The notes: a model not told the origin generated them from the sequence alone. DNA of 64,000 bases from Gammaproteobacteria bacterium (GCA_021773835.1 JAJFJQ010000057.1:62001-126000); one strand, 5' to 3'; shown: positions 44,703 through 55,066, counted from the stretch's first letter. Made by a program: numbers and translations.

Positions 44703-45083
44703 ATGGAGCAGCAACGTCTCGATAAATGGCTGTGGTGTGCGCGATTTTTCAAGACCCGAGGACTCGCCAGCGAGGCGATTAAATCCGGTCGTGTCACCAT
44801 AAACGGTCTGCCCGCGAAACCCGCGCGATCCATTCAAATTGGCGATGTGCTTGTATTGCGTCGCCCGCCATATGAGTATCACGCAACAGTGACCGGGCTT
44901 GAAAAACAACGGGTCCCTGCCAGTAGCACCGACAAATTATACCGTGAGCACGAAGACAGCCGGCTGAAACGGGAAGCACTGGCCCAGTCGATCAAGGCGA
45001 GCGCCATCATCGACGATAGGCGCGGCGGTAAACTATCTAAAAAAGATCGCCGCCAGCGCGAAAAGATGAAGCGCTCCCTTTGA
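44703..45083 (+). CDS. hslR: Hsp15-like S4-domain RNA-binding protein
   Basis: A 126-residue protein opening with the S4 domain RLDKWLWCARFFKTRGLASEAIKSGRVTING and ending in a basic tail (KLSKKDRRQREKMKRSL). Hsp15 binds stalled 50S subunits carrying nascent chains. AAGG lies before the ATG. It is divergent from moaB across a 106-base gap. Confidence 0.92.
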   Translation: MEQQRLDKWLWCARFFKTRGLASEAIKSGRVTINGLPAKPARSIQIGDVLVLRRPPYEYHATVTGLEKQRVPASSTDKLYREHEDSRLKREALAQSIKASAIIDDRRGGKLSKKDRRQREKMKRSL

Positions 45084-45117
45084 ACGAATCACCGATCGCA
45101 ACCGTTAGGCCCTAGCA

Positions 45118-46428
45118 TCAGACAAACTCGCGGTTCCGATCGAGTTTGACAAAATACCACGCCATAGATACACCGCGAGCAGCGAAAAACATTAAAAAGG
45201 CCATCCACAATCCGTGGTTACCAAAGGGCTGTAATAAATACCAAGCCGGCAGGAACACAACAAATGTTGCAAATACCATCGAGTTCCTCATTTCGCGACC
45301 TTTTGTCGCGCCGATAAAAATGCCATCAAAGACGAAACACCACACAGAAACGATTGGCGAAATTGCAGCCCACACCATAAATCGACCGGCCTCGACACGT
45401 AAGGCTGGAATGTCAGTGAGTAGCGCGATCAATGACGATCCGCCAAACGCATAGAGTCCGACGAACAATAGCGCAAATAGGAGTGACCAAAACATTCCGA
45501 GCGCTACCGAAGCGAGAAATCGAGCTCGGTCCGATGCACCGATCGAAAGACCGACCAGTGCCTCGAGCGCGTTTGCAAACCCGTCAAGCGCAAGCGCTGT
45601 GAGCATCTGAAAATTGAGCAATATTGCGTTCGCAGCCAAAGTCGTATCGCCCCAACTTGCGCCCCGCCGGGTGAAAAATGCAAACGTTGCAATCAGACAC
45701 AAGGTCCGCAGCATAATATTCCAGTTGAGACTCAGGAGTCGCCGCATACTCCGCCATTTCCATCTAAACGTGAATGGCGTTGGCCGACGGCGAAACTCAA
45801 TCCTTACTAGCCATACACCCAGCGCGGCGGAAAAATAGGCCGTGATCAGGGAAGCCAGCGCCGCGCCTTCGATGCCTAACTCCAATCCCACGACAAGCAA
45901 CAAATCAAGGCCGGCGTGGAGTAGGCACGGCACGGCGGCGAGAACCATCGCGGCCCGCCCGTTCTGCATCCCGATCAACCATCCAATGATTACCATTGTT
46001 GTGAGGACGCCCGGCGCTCCCCAAATCTTTATCTCAAAGAATTGGCCGGCATGCTTAGTTGCCGAGACGCTGCCGTCAAGCAGTCCAAGACCAAAGTCGA
46101 GAATTTCGTGACGCGCTAGCAACATCACCAAAGCTATTGCTAGGCCTACCGCCAAGGCGTCGCGTAATGTAGCGCCGACCTGAGACGCGTTGTCGGAACC
46201 GTAAACTTGTGCAACCACGCCAGTGGTACCCATACGGAGAAACGTTACACCCCAATACAAGAAATCAAACAACACTGTGGCCAACGCAATTCCAGCAAGA
46301 TAGCTTGGATGATCGAGATGGCCGATCACAGCCGTATCAATCAAGCCGAGCACTGCAATGGAAATGTTCGACAGCATCATCGGTGCAGCTAAGGCCCATA
46401 TCCCGCGATGTGCCGCTCGATCTCGCAT
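45118..46428 (-). CDS. MATE-family efflux transporter (DinF-like)
   Basis: A 436-residue protein with about 12 helices. The N-terminal GIWALAAPMMLSNISIAVLGLIDTAVIGHL and TFLRMGTTGVVAQVYG are typical of the DinF branch of MATE exporters. No LexA gene is adjacent. ATG 46428 gives the family N-terminus; GTG 46458 or TTG 46473 would extend it by 10 or 15 residues, and none has a good ribosome site. Substrate unknown. Confidence 0.88.
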   Translation of the reverse strand: MRDRAAHRGIWALAAPMMLSNISIAVLGLIDTAVIGHLDHPSYLAGIALATVLFDFLYWGVTFLRMGTTGVVAQVYGSDNASQVGATLRDALAVGLAIALVMLLARHEILDFGLGLLDGSVSATKHAGQFFEIKIWGAPGVLTTMVIIGWLIGMQNGRAAMVLAAVPCLLHAGLDLLLVVGLELGIEGAALASLITAYFSAALGVWLVRIEFRRRPTPFTFRWKWRSMRRLLSLNWNIMLRTLCLIATFAFFTRRGASWGDTTLAANAILLNFQMLTALALDGFANALEALVGLSIGASDRARFLASVALGMFWSLLFALLFVGLYAFGGSSLIALLTDIPALRVEAGRFMVWAAISPIVSVWCFVFDGIFIGATKGREMRNSMVFATFVVFLPAWYLLQPFGNHGLWMAFLMFFAARGVSMAWYFVKLDRNREFV

Positions 46429-46670
46429 CCGGCGTAAGACGACCGATTTAATGTTCACGACAGTCGCACGCAAAAATACACACCAGGCGCGGTTTCCAAC
46501 CTATTCTTCGATGTACTGCCGAGACGATACGTAGCCTTAAATGATTCGACGATAAAGTGTTCTAGAAAATTCATCATCGATTGCATCCTAAAACGCGCTT
46601 TTCGGGGTTCATCCGCGCGATAGCTGAGTTATGCTTCCGACCCTCGAGTCTAAAAATAGATCCGCTGCTA

Positions 46671-47624
46671 ATGACCACCGACCTTGATATTCGCCCACAG
46701 CAGGAAGTCTTCCAACGTTTGAGCGCAAATCTCAGCCGTGTTATTCACGGACACGACATGACAATACGATTGCTATTGTCTGCGTTTCTAACCAAGGGCC
46801 ATGTCCTACTTGAAGATTTTCCGGGAACCGGAAAAACAACGCTCGCAAAGGCACTTGCGCGATCCGTCGGCGCTGATTTTCAAAGGATCCAATTTACGCC
46901 CGACTTACTACCAACTGATATTCTAGGCGTATCGGTATTCAACCCACAAAGCGCGAGCTTTGAAGTACACCGTGGTCCAATATTTGCGGAAATACTACTC
47001 GGTGATGAAATCAATCGTGCATCCCCACGCACACAATCGGCTCTACTGCAGGCGATGGGAGAAGCGCAAATTAGCCTGGATGGAACATTGTATCCACTTC
47101 CGGAGTTGTTTTTCGTCATCGCAACGCAGAACCCGGTCGAGTTTCACGGTACCTACCCGCTTCCTGAAGCACAAATGGATCGCTTCGCAATGCGCTTATC
47201 GTTGGGTTATGTATCGGCGCAACAGGAACTCGACATTATCGCGGCCGAACTGGACGGGCCGCCGATTGAGGATATCGAAGCGTGCGTATCGCGTACCGAT
47301 GTGATCGAATTCGAGCGGGTTGCACGCGCAATCGAGGTCTCGGATGAATTAAAACGTTACGCAGTCGATCTGATCGCAGCAACCAGAACGCTACCGGAGC
47401 TCAGTCTTGGCGCGAGCCCCCGCGCCTCGATTACTTTAATTAAGTGCGCACAGGCATTGGCGATCTTCGACGGTAACGGGTTTGTTACGCCAGATCATAT
47501 CCAGCAACTGGCAACCGTGGTGATTAGTCATCGAATCGTAGTTGATGCCAATGCCGGCTTCAGCGGCACAACCACAAACACAATTGTCGAGCGGTTGCTG
47601 TCCGAGGTGCCGGTGCCACGGTAG
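46671..47624 (+). CDS. MoxR-family AAA+ ATPase
   Basis: A 317-residue AAA+ protein. Walker A is EDFPGTGKTTLAKALAR, Walker B LLGDEINRASPRTQSALL, followed by sensor 1 (VIATQNPVEFHGTYPLPEAQMDRF) and sensor 2 (LGASPRASI). MoxR ATPases act as chaperones for VWA or DUF58 partners; a DUF58 gene follows after seven bases. ATG 46671 matches the usual length; the upstream frame has no coding features. Confidence 0.93.
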   Translation: MTTDLDIRPQQEVFQRLSANLSRVIHGHDMTIRLLLSAFLTKGHVLLEDFPGTGKTTLAKALARSVGADFQRIQFTPDLLPTDILGVSVFNPQSASFEVHRGPIFAEILLGDEINRASPRTQSALLQAMGEAQISLDGTLYPLPELFFVIATQNPVEFHGTYPLPEAQMDRFAMRLSLGYVSAQQELDIIAAELDGPPIEDIEACVSRTDVIEFERVARAIEVSDELKRYAVDLIAATRTLPELSLGASPRASITLIKCAQALAIFDGNGFVTPDHIQQLATVVISHRIVVDANAGFSGTTTNTIVERLLSEVPVPR

Positions 47625-47631
47625 GCCTTCG

Positions 47632-48984
47632 ATGCGCGCTTGGTTAATTCGCCGCATACTCAGCATATTTCGCTCCGTATCGCGGTTATCCCTGTGGTTC
47701 GAAACGCGCTTCACATCGACCGGACGGCTACTCATAGCAGGCGTAATTGCAGCAGCAGTTTTTGGTATCGATCCTAATCAAACCCTAGCCTTACGACTAA
47801 CGGCGGTATTAGTCGGGATCCTCATCGTAGCAATATTCACGAGCCTACGCTGGCGACCCGCTCTAGAAGTAAAGCGCGTGCTACCCGATACCGTCACCGT
47901 TGGAACAGCGACGTCGTATTCTCTGGCAATCACAAACCATAGTGATCGCGCGGAGTACGATCTCGTTGTCACCGATCACCTGGCGACCCGCTATCCAACG
48001 CCACAGACGTTTTCGCGCGAGCGCGCCGGCAGTCACGAGTCGAGCTTGAATTGGTTCGACCGGCGGGTTGGGTTTGTACGCTGGCTAGGCTTGCTCAGAA
48101 GCGGTCGTGGTGCGCGCCTTGAATCATTGTCGATACCACCTATCCCAGCGGGGTCGACCATCACCGTGCAGATACCCCTAACCTCACTCCGGCGCGGCAA
48201 ACTGAATTTCACAGAAGTGCTAGTTAAGCGTCCCGATCCCCTCGGGGTCGTATTTGCCTATCATCGCAAAAAGCTTTATGGCGAATTGATTTCGCTGCCG
48301 CGGCGCTACCGCGTTCCGCCGCTACATTGGGTCTCCGAACGCCATTACCATCGTGGCGGCCTAACGCAGGCGGCTGCAGTCGGAGACTCGGAGGAATTTG
48401 TCGGTTTGCGCGAGTATCGACCGGGTGATCCACTACGCCATATTCATTGGCGCAGCTTTGCGAAACGTGGCACACCGATCGTGAAGGAATACCAAGACGA
48501 GTACTTTGACCGGCATGCCTTAGTCATCGATACCTATTTGGATCAAGCCGTCCCATCCGATTTTGAAGTGGTGATCTCGGTCGCAGCGTCGTTCATTCAA
48601 TCCACTCGCCCTCGCGATTCCATTCTAGATTTGGTTTTTATGGGCCAACAGGTGTGGCAGTTAACGACTGGCCGCGGGTTGTCGAGCAACCGCCAAGTGC
48701 TCACGCAACTGGCAGAAGTTCAGCCATCAAAGGTAGATCACTTCGATGAGCTTACGACTTACGTCCAAACTCACGGTAGTCGACTAGCGAGTGTCGTGAT
48801 AGTCAGTGCGAATTGGAATAGTGCGCGCGAGGCGTGCATGGAAGAACTACACAACCGGCGACTACGGTGTCTCGCACTACTCGTTGGAGAGACGACGCCA
48901 GTTGTAGAGCCGGCATCCCGATCAGCACTACATCGAATCCGCCCGTCTTTCATTGAACACGATATCGCTGCGGCCGCATTGTGA
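47632..48984 (+). CDS. DUF58 domain protein
   Basis: A 450-residue protein with two N-terminal membrane helices (about 22-70) and the DUF58 signature EEFVGLREYRPGDPLRHIHWRSFAKRG near the middle, in a VWA-like fold. It forms a module with the MoxR ATPase and the membrane transglutaminase. Cell-envelope assembly or stress is the usual inference; no biochemical activity is established. Confidence 0.92.
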   Translation: MRAWLIRRILSIFRSVSRLSLWFETRFTSTGRLLIAGVIAAAVFGIDPNQTLALRLTAVLVGILIVAIFTSLRWRPALEVKRVLPDTVTVGTATSYSLAITNHSDRAEYDLVVTDHLATRYPTPQTFSRERAGSHESSLNWFDRRVGFVRWLGLLRSGRGARLESLSIPPIPAGSTITVQIPLTSLRRGKLNFTEVLVKRPDPLGVVFAYHRKKLYGELISLPRRYRVPPLHWVSERHYHRGGLTQAAAVGDSEEFVGLREYRPGDPLRHIHWRSFAKRGTPIVKEYQDEYFDRHALVIDTYLDQAVPSDFEVVISVAASFIQSTRPRDSILDLVFMGQQVWQLTTGRGLSSNRQVLTQLAEVQPSKVDHFDELTTYVQTHGSRLASVVIVSANWNSAREACMEELHNRRLRCLALLVGETTPVVEPASRSALHRIRPSFIEHDIAAAAL

Positions 48985-50987
48985 TCGAGGCACAACAACA
49001 AGCGCCACTTGAATCAAAGCACGTGCCGCGATTTTGGCTGGGCGCCTGCCTATTGATTTGGGGTTTCGCCGTAGACCAAATCGCACTTGGCATAATTCTA
49101 GCCACGATCGCCGAACTCGGTGTCTTTCTGCCGTTCAAGTGGGCACTCAGCGAGAACCATTTCTACCGCGTCGCCGACGCCAGCAGTGTGATATTCGCCT
49201 GCGTTACCGTCTATCAGTTTAACGAACATTCGATTTATGGGATTTACCGAATTCTAGCGCTACTACCGGTGTGCGTATTTCCACTGCTCATGGCAGAGCG
49301 CTACAGCACTGCCGGCAACATTCCTCTAAGCGCGTTGTTTCTATCCTTACGTAGACGTGTGCGCGCCGGCTTGGAACGCGAAAGATTTATTGAAATGGAA
49401 TATCCATTCGTGATCATCTGCGCGCTGTCCGCAAGTGCTGGCGACATGTCAACTCCAGTCTATCTGGGCATTGCATTCACGATGATTGCGGGCGTGTTAT
49501 TGGTCGTTAGAGTTCGGCGCTATAGCTTAGCGATGTGGACTGCCGCACTCGTCGCTTCCGCTACCGTCGCGATCGTGATTCATATTGGATTCAACGTTGC
49601 ACAAAAAGGGGTTGAGGGCTCGCTCTCGTACTGGGTGAACCAGTTCGCCTGGTTTCAAACAGACCCTATGCGAACGTTAACGTCCATCGGGTCGATTGGC
49701 CGGCTAAAACTGTCCGATAGGATCCGCGTTCGAGTGAAAGCGCCATTATCGATCCCACTTCCGATCGTGCTGCGTGAAGCCAGTTATTCCAAATACAGTC
49801 TTGGTGCTTGGTCCTCGAGCGATAGCGAGTTCATCGCCATCGATCCAATCCCCGAAACTACCGTCTGGATGCTTGAAGAGGTTGGCAACGAAGGCGCTTT
49901 GCGCACCGCAAAAATAATCGTCAAGCATCCGCAAGACCTCGCCGTAGCACCGCTGCCATACGGGACGGTAAAGATTTTCGGTTCGGAGGTTATCGAGGTG
50001 CAGCGTAGTCAGTTCGATACGACGCTCGTTGAAGCTTTGCCCGGCCAGCTAGAGTACGCAGTGTCTTGGAGAGCCGATATTAATGATCGAGCAACACCGA
50101 CCGTCGACGACCTGTCAGTGCCCGACAACTACGCCAAGGTAATCGGGGAAGTCGCAACTGAGATCGGGCTTGAGGGTGCGGACCCACAACTCGCCATGTC
50201 AAAGGTGGTCCGCTTTTTCCATGAGAATTTTAAGTACTCGTTAATCCAAAAAGGATTCTATCCAGGCCGCACGCCACTGTCGCATTTCATGCTGCAGACT
50301 CGTCGGGGTCACTGCGAATATTTTGCGACAGCAACGGCGTTGCTACTTCGCCACGCCGGGATCCCGGCGCGTTACGCCGTCGGTTACGTTGTCGACGAAT
50401 ACTCCCCATTGGAAAAAGCCTTTGTTGCACGGGCGCGGCATGCACATAGCTGGACCGAAGCCTATATAGACGGCCGCTGGATAACGGTCGACACAACCCC
50501 CGGCGAATGGTACGAATTGGAGCACGCTAATGCTTCGAACTGGCAACGTGTTCAAGATATGTGGTCATGGCTTTCGAATTTATACGCGCGCTTTCAACGG
50601 TCGGATGAAGCGCTAATTAGCGATTCTCTGATCTGGCTGGTCCCACCGTTGATTTTACTGCTGCTTTGGCGCCTCCGATCACGCCTACGGCGAATCACGG
50701 GCGAGCAGACAACACGTCCCACGCAGCATCAGCACGGACATGATTCTGAGTTGTATCAACTTTCTCTACTACTACGCGAAAGTGGTTTCACACTGCGACT
50801 GGGCGACACTTTGAAATCGTTTTTGGTGCGCAATGTCGCCGACAGCGTCACGGGAATTAAGCTTGAGCGCCTACTGGAACTCCACTACCGGCACCGCTTC
50901 AGCGGACTCGGCTTATCATCGAATGAGCGCGATGAATTACGCACTGGTAGCGCGATCTACTGCCGACAATACACCAGCGTCCAGTAA
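48981..50987 (+). CDS. Transglutaminase-like membrane protein (TgpA type)
   Basis: A 668-residue protein with about five N-terminal membrane helices, a periplasmic transglutaminase domain and a last helix (LIWLVPPLILLLLW) before a cytoplasmic tail. The catalytic triad is visible: Cys in TRRGHCEYFATATA, His in RARHAHSWTEAYI and Asp in WITVDTTPGEW. Pseudomonas TgpA is an essential member. The GTG start overlaps the DUF58 stop (GTGA), so translation is coupled. Confidence 0.92.
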   Translation: MIEAQQQAPLESKHVPRFWLGACLLIWGFAVDQIALGIILATIAELGVFLPFKWALSENHFYRVADASSVIFACVTVYQFNEHSIYGIYRILALLPVCVFPLLMAERYSTAGNIPLSALFLSLRRRVRAGLERERFIEMEYPFVIICALSASAGDMSTPVYLGIAFTMIAGVLLVVRVRRYSLAMWTAALVASATVAIVIHIGFNVAQKGVEGSLSYWVNQFAWFQTDPMRTLTSIGSIGRLKLSDRIRVRVKAPLSIPLPIVLREASYSKYSLGAWSSSDSEFIAIDPIPETTVWMLEEVGNEGALRTAKIIVKHPQDLAVAPLPYGTVKIFGSEVIEVQRSQFDTTLVEALPGQLEYAVSWRADINDRATPTVDDLSVPDNYAKVIGEVATEIGLEGADPQLAMSKVVRFFHENFKYSLIQKGFYPGRTPLSHFMLQTRRGHCEYFATATALLLRHAGIPARYAVGYVVDEYSPLEKAFVARARHAHSWTEAYIDGRWITVDTTPGEWYELEHANASNWQRVQDMWSWLSNLYARFQRSDEALISDSLIWLVPPLILLLLWRLRSRLRRITGEQTTRPTQHQHGHDSELYQLSLLLRESGFTLRLGDTLKSFLVRNVADSVTGIKLERLLELHYRHRFSGLGLSSNERDELRTGSAIYCRQYTSVQ

Positions 50988-50993
50988 ACGCCG

Positions 50994-51716
50994 CTAAGAC
51001 ACGGAAGCCATGGCTTCACGTAGGCTGACGGCTTCTTCGGTGTCATCGCTCTCAGCTAAGTATCGCTCGACTGTTTCGTGATCAAGCAGACCTTGCGTTA
51101 CCATTCGGCTCTTCTCACGCGCGGTAAGCCCTGTGCTTCGAATAAATTCGTCTTGGCTAATCGAGTGCGACGTAAGCATGTTGACGCACTCATTCGCGAT
51201 GTCCCGCAACACAGCGTAATTTGGATCCAGGCGAAGCTCGATGAAAGCCGGAGAAGCGAGATTGTTTTCATACAAGCCCCGGATCTCGAGTTTATAACCA
51301 CCAATCAAAATCGGGTTTATCGTCTCCTCGAGTTGTGCCTCGATCGTAATTAGACGACTGCTGACGAGGTCGGACCACATCGAACGGCGCACACTGTCTT
51401 GCCCGAGCACCGCGTAGATCTCAAGAATATCGTTAACGCTGAGATTACTGTAACGGTCATGGACGAGGGTGTAATTGCGCTCGCTCGCTAATCCTTCGAA
51501 GGACGAGAAGCCGAGAAAATGGATGGCCGTCGTATAGGTCTCAAGCATCGGGTTGAAACCAATGCCGCAAACGAGCTGAGCCGCATTCAAGCCTAAAGCC
51601 TGTGCTATCCGTGTCCGTCGGGCATTTTGGTCGCCTTGTGGCGCGACCCGCGTCGACGCGAGGATCTTGCCAAGCTCCTGTTGATCCGCATGCAGTAATG
51701 TTTCTATGGAATACAC
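50994..51716 (-). CDS. Hypothetical protein
   Basis: About 240 residues, soluble, acidic, no membrane helix or signal. I recognise no family. It contains YRD-type mixed helices and a C-terminal helical part with an Arg/Lys-rich turn (TGLTAREKSRMVTQGLLDHE). A GTG at 51716, eight bases after the Rieske stop, is the likely start; a TTG seven codons upstream would overlap that gene. The tight spacing suggests co-transcription with the Rieske protein. Confidence 0.65.
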   Translation of the reverse strand: MYSIETLLHADQQELGKILASTRVAPQGDQNARRTRIAQALGLNAAQLVCGIGFNPMLETYTTAIHFLGFSSFEGLASERNYTLVHDRYSNLSVNDILEIYAVLGQDSVRRSMWSDLVSSRLITIEAQLEETINPILIGGYKLEIRGLYENNLASPAFIELRLDPNYAVLRDIANECVNMLTSHSISQDEFIRSTGLTAREKSRMVTQGLLDHETVERYLAESDDTEEAVSLREAMASVS

Positions 51717-51723
51717 AATTACG

Positions 51724-52053
51724 CTACCACCACGCAAAGACGCGCGAAGCGTCGATCCGGGTCTTAAACTCTGTTAAATCTTGCGTGCCGAAGCGGGTGC
51801 ACCTTCCGTCTCTTAAATCGAACCGCCAACCGTGTAACGGACACTCGACCACGGCGCCTCGGACCTCGCAGAACCCCAGATTGGTACCGTGATGCGGGCA
51901 TCTCGCATCGAATACACGCCATTTGCTGTTTTCGACGGTAGCGAAAATAAAGCGACCATCACATTCTAATACTTGGATATCGCCGCCGCCGCTTACTGCA
52001 CACACATCATGCCATTTCTCGTGATCTGCGTCTTCAGATTCGTTGCAATTCAC
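51724..52053 (-). CDS. Rieske-type ferredoxin
   Basis: A 109-residue single-domain Rieske protein. Ligands are CPHHG and CPLHGW with Cys-x-His-x16-Cys-x2-His spacing (about residues 52-74). Such ferredoxins pass electrons to oxygenases or act as assimilatory-type small subunits. It could in principle serve the oxygenase at 4.5 kb, but the distance makes that speculative. The start is a GTG without a clear ribosome site. Confidence 0.85.
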   Translation of the reverse strand: MNCNESEDADHEKWHDVCAVSGGGDIQVLECDGRFIFATVENSKWRVFDARCPHHGTNLGFCEVRGAVVECPLHGWRFDLRDGRCTRFGTQDLTEFKTRIDASRVFAWW

Positions 52054-52141
52054 CGCTGAATGCTCAATATAAACTAGTCCTCACTTACATGTTCACTTTG
52101 CTCATAGCGGACCCCAAATAGTACCCGATCGTCGGCATCAA

Positions 52142-53338
52142 TCAATCACGGCGCAAACTGTCTCGAATAGCGATCGGGGTCGGATGTCGCATCACTATCC
52201 AATAGCTAGACGCGATAAACGTGACTAGTGTCGCAAGCTGAATGACATAAGCTCCCCTATCTCCAATAAAACCCGATTCAAAGGCGAGGACCGCAATCAA
52301 CAAGCTGAACTCACTGACCTGACCTAAACGTGCACCAATTTCCGCTGACACCCGACGACGCTCTCCGGCGCGAACCAAAAGAACCTTAAATACATAGGGC
52401 TTTAGGAAAAGCATTGTCACGGCAAGCAAGCTCGCCGGCAGTGCAACCTGCATAAACATAGTGGGATTGAAGCCGGCGCCTAAGGAAAAGAAAAATAGAA
52501 TCAAGAAAAAATCGCGCAAGGGCCGTAAGCTATCCGCGATGAACATAGATACGGGACACGATGCCAAAGCCACCCCGGCGATAAATGCCCCAATTTCATG
52601 CGACAGCCCAAATCCAGCGGCGAGTTCGGCGATACCAAGGCACCAAGCGATAACTAGCAGAAAGATGTATTCCTGAATTTGGTCAAACCGTCGAATGAGC
52701 GGCTCTATCATCCAACGTTCGAGCATATAGGTAATTACAATCAACACCGGCAAGGCAAGAATTTCTCTTGCCACTCCATACATCGGATTGCCGCCCACGC
52801 TATACCCTTCGATGATCAATAAAACCAGTATCGCGAATAGGTCTTGCAGTAGCAGGATACTGATGATTATTTGACCCGTATGTTGATGGTGTAAGGTCGT
52901 CGTCGGCAATAATTTAAGCCCGATGATCGTGCTTGAGAACATCATCGTGCCACCAATGAGGAACGCTTCGTGCCACACGAAGCCGAATGCAAATGCGATC
53001 CCAATTCCGATAAGGGTAAATATTGCACAGCTCGCCAACGTTACACTCATCGCCTCGCCGAGCATCCGCCAGAGTTGCTGAGGGAGCATGTTGATACCGA
53101 GCAGATACAACAAAAACATGATCCCGATATCGGATACATCCTCGATCCAACTCGGATCGTCGATCAAACCGCCACCCCATGGCCCTAAGATCACGCCCAA
53201 TAAGATGTAGGCAACGATCATGGCTTGGCGAGCGTAAAGCGCGACTGTCGCCAGCACGGCGGCGCCGGCAAAGATCAAGAAGATTGAATAGATGATCGAA
53301 CCGTCAGTCATAAACGGAATCCGTCCGTTTCGGCTCAT
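52142..53338 (-). CDS. CPA2-family cation:proton antiporter
   Basis: A 398-residue membrane protein with 11-13 helices, homologous to the transport domain of KefB/KefC: YILLGVILGPWGGGLI, the discontinuous-helix region LLLQDLFAILVLLIIEG with the transport Asp, and HEIGAFIAGVALAS. It lacks the TrkA-N nucleotide-binding domain, so it is not a glutathione-gated Kef. An alternative ATG at 53311 would remove nine residues. Confidence 0.88.
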   Translation of the reverse strand: MSRNGRIPFMTDGSIIYSIFLIFAGAAVLATVALYARQAMIVAYILLGVILGPWGGGLIDDPSWIEDVSDIGIMFLLYLLGINMLPQQLWRMLGEAMSVTLASCAIFTLIGIGIAFAFGFVWHEAFLIGGTMMFSSTIIGLKLLPTTTLHHQHTGQIIISILLLQDLFAILVLLIIEGYSVGGNPMYGVAREILALPVLIVITYMLERWMIEPLIRRFDQIQEYIFLLVIAWCLGIAELAAGFGLSHEIGAFIAGVALASCPVSMFIADSLRPLRDFFLILFFFSLGAGFNPTMFMQVALPASLLAVTMLFLKPYVFKVLLVRAGERRRVSAEIGARLGQVSEFSLLIAVLAFESGFIGDRGAYVIQLATLVTFIASSYWIVMRHPTPIAIRDSLRRD

Positions 53339-53417
53339 ATTTCTCGATGTAGGCGACCAAAGTATTCCCCAAAATAGTTTCCAGCGCGTCCGGCTTCCAG
53401 CCCGTCGGCGCGATCAA
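53304..53417 (-). CDS. Possible small overlapping frame between SLC13 and CPA2 genes
   Basis: A 37-codon frame from a TTG overlapping the SLC13 stop (TTGA) to a TGA inside the second CPA2 start codon region. Its translation (for example GWKPDALETILGNTLVAYIE) is protein-like in composition. There is no ATG and no ribosome site of note, so it may be chance. Confidence 0.2.
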   Translation of the reverse strand: MIAPTGWKPDALETILGNTLVAYIEKYEPKRTDSVYD

Positions 53418-54871
53418 GCTAAGATCAACGGTATCAGTTTGGAGCCCGCCATACTGATAACAAGCAAAGCAAAAAGGTTCATGATTGCTCCTGCTGCGGC
53501 CATTTCCTGCGCGCGAATGCGACCGGTGCCAAAAACGATTGCGTTTGGCGGCGTCGCAACCGGCAACATAAATGCGCAGCTTGCGGCGAGCGCAACCATG
53601 ACAATCACCATGTCCCGGTCGAGCGACAACAGTGGCGCCGCAGCCGCAAGGATCGGTACAAAGGTCGCGGTGGTCGCGATATTACTGGTGAGTTCCGTTA
53701 ATAAGATGACCAGCCCCACGAGTATCGTCATCATCACGATCGGCGATATCGGCGGGATGCGCGAGACCCAAAAGCCGATGACCTGATCTGCACCGGTGGC
53801 GTGTATGGCGGCGGCGAGGCTTAAACCGCCGCCGAATAGAATCAGGGTGCCCCAAGGAACTTCCCGTGTATCGGGCCAGTCGAGCACAAATTTCCGGCAC
53901 CGAAGGTCAATCGGAATGATGAACAATGCGACCGCTGCCAACAAGGCGATACCGGTATCGGTCAACTTCGACAATGGTGTAACACCAAAAACTGTGAGAT
54001 CGCCAATCCACGGTCGCAGTATCCAGGCACCAACAAGCGCTCCAAATATCGCTAAGGTCGCGCGCCCGCCGCGGTCAAGTTCAGCCCATACAAGCCCACG
54101 CCCGCTGATCGCTGCTGCTTCGCTATCGATATGCGCGGGCAACGAAAAATGGACACGGGTTAAATACCACCAGGCGATTGGCAGCAATAAGGCAACGCAC
54201 GGAAGGCCGATCGTCATCCATTCAATAAATCCGATCTCGATGCCCAGCACATCGCTAAAGTACGATGCAACGTAGAGATTTGGCGGGGTCCCAATGATTG
54301 TCGCCATGCCACCAATCGAGGCGCTATAGGCGATGGACAACAACAAGCATTTTTCGAAACTACCACCTTTTTGCTCCTCGCCCATCACGCTTAACGCGAT
54401 TGGCAGCATCATGATCGTTGTCGCGGTGTTCGATAACCACATGCTGAGAAACGCTGTGGCGAGCATGAAACCAGCAACGATCCAAGCCGGATCATCACCG
54501 ATCCGGCGCAATAATGAGACCGCAAAGCGCCGATGTAGCGCCCATTTCTGCAGCGCGATAGAGACCAAAAACCCCGCGAGAAACAAAAAGATAAGCGGAT
54601 GCGCATAGGGTTCGGCCGCAGCTTTAAGCGAGACACTTCCAAGCAGCGGGAACAAGGTAACGGGCAACAGGGCCGTCACCGCCATTGGGATCGCTTCAGT
54701 GATCCACCAGATAGCCATCCATGCGGCGATGGCGATCACAACCCGGACACTCTCATCGAGCGGAACCACCGTACCGGCATCATCCAAATAACTGGACGGC
54801 AGACCGAGGTATAGCAAAACGGCACTGATCGGGCCGGCCAGCAGCGAGACTTTTAAAATATCAACACGCAT
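53414..54871 (-). CDS. SLC13/DASS-family anion symporter
   Basis: A 485-residue transporter with about 12 helices. Both inverted SNT motifs are present: LSNTATTIMMLPIA with IGTPPN, and TSNIATTATFVPIL with ATPPNAIV. These bind sodium and a carboxylate or sulfate. Dicarboxylate uptake is typical. AAGG precedes the ATG. It lies just before the CPA2 gene on the same strand. Confidence 0.92.
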   Translation of the reverse strand: MRVDILKVSLLAGPISAVLLYLGLPSSYLDDAGTVVPLDESVRVVIAIAAWMAIWWITEAIPMAVTALLPVTLFPLLGSVSLKAAAEPYAHPLIFLFLAGFLVSIALQKWALHRRFAVSLLRRIGDDPAWIVAGFMLATAFLSMWLSNTATTIMMLPIALSVMGEEQKGGSFEKCLLLSIAYSASIGGMATIIGTPPNLYVASYFSDVLGIEIGFIEWMTIGLPCVALLLPIAWWYLTRVHFSLPAHIDSEAAAISGRGLVWAELDRGGRATLAIFGALVGAWILRPWIGDLTVFGVTPLSKLTDTGIALLAAVALFIIPIDLRCRKFVLDWPDTREVPWGTLILFGGGLSLAAAIHATGADQVIGFWVSRIPPISPIVMMTILVGLVILLTELTSNIATTATFVPILAAAAPLLSLDRDMVIVMVALAASCAFMLPVATPPNAIVFGTGRIRAQEMAAAGAIMNLFALLVISMAGSKLIPLILA

Positions 54872-55066
54872 GTACTGGCGACCTTGATCTCTTCACGACA
54901 AAAAATATTGCTTGGCAATCGGCACCACTCGACCGATGATAGGCGCAATCGTTCAGATCTTTGTGCAGCAGAGGTATTAACGCTTTCCTATTCTCATGTC
55001 CGATGATAAGATGCGCTTATAACCTACTGTACTGTCTAAAGAATATTGTCTCAAAAGTAATTTACG

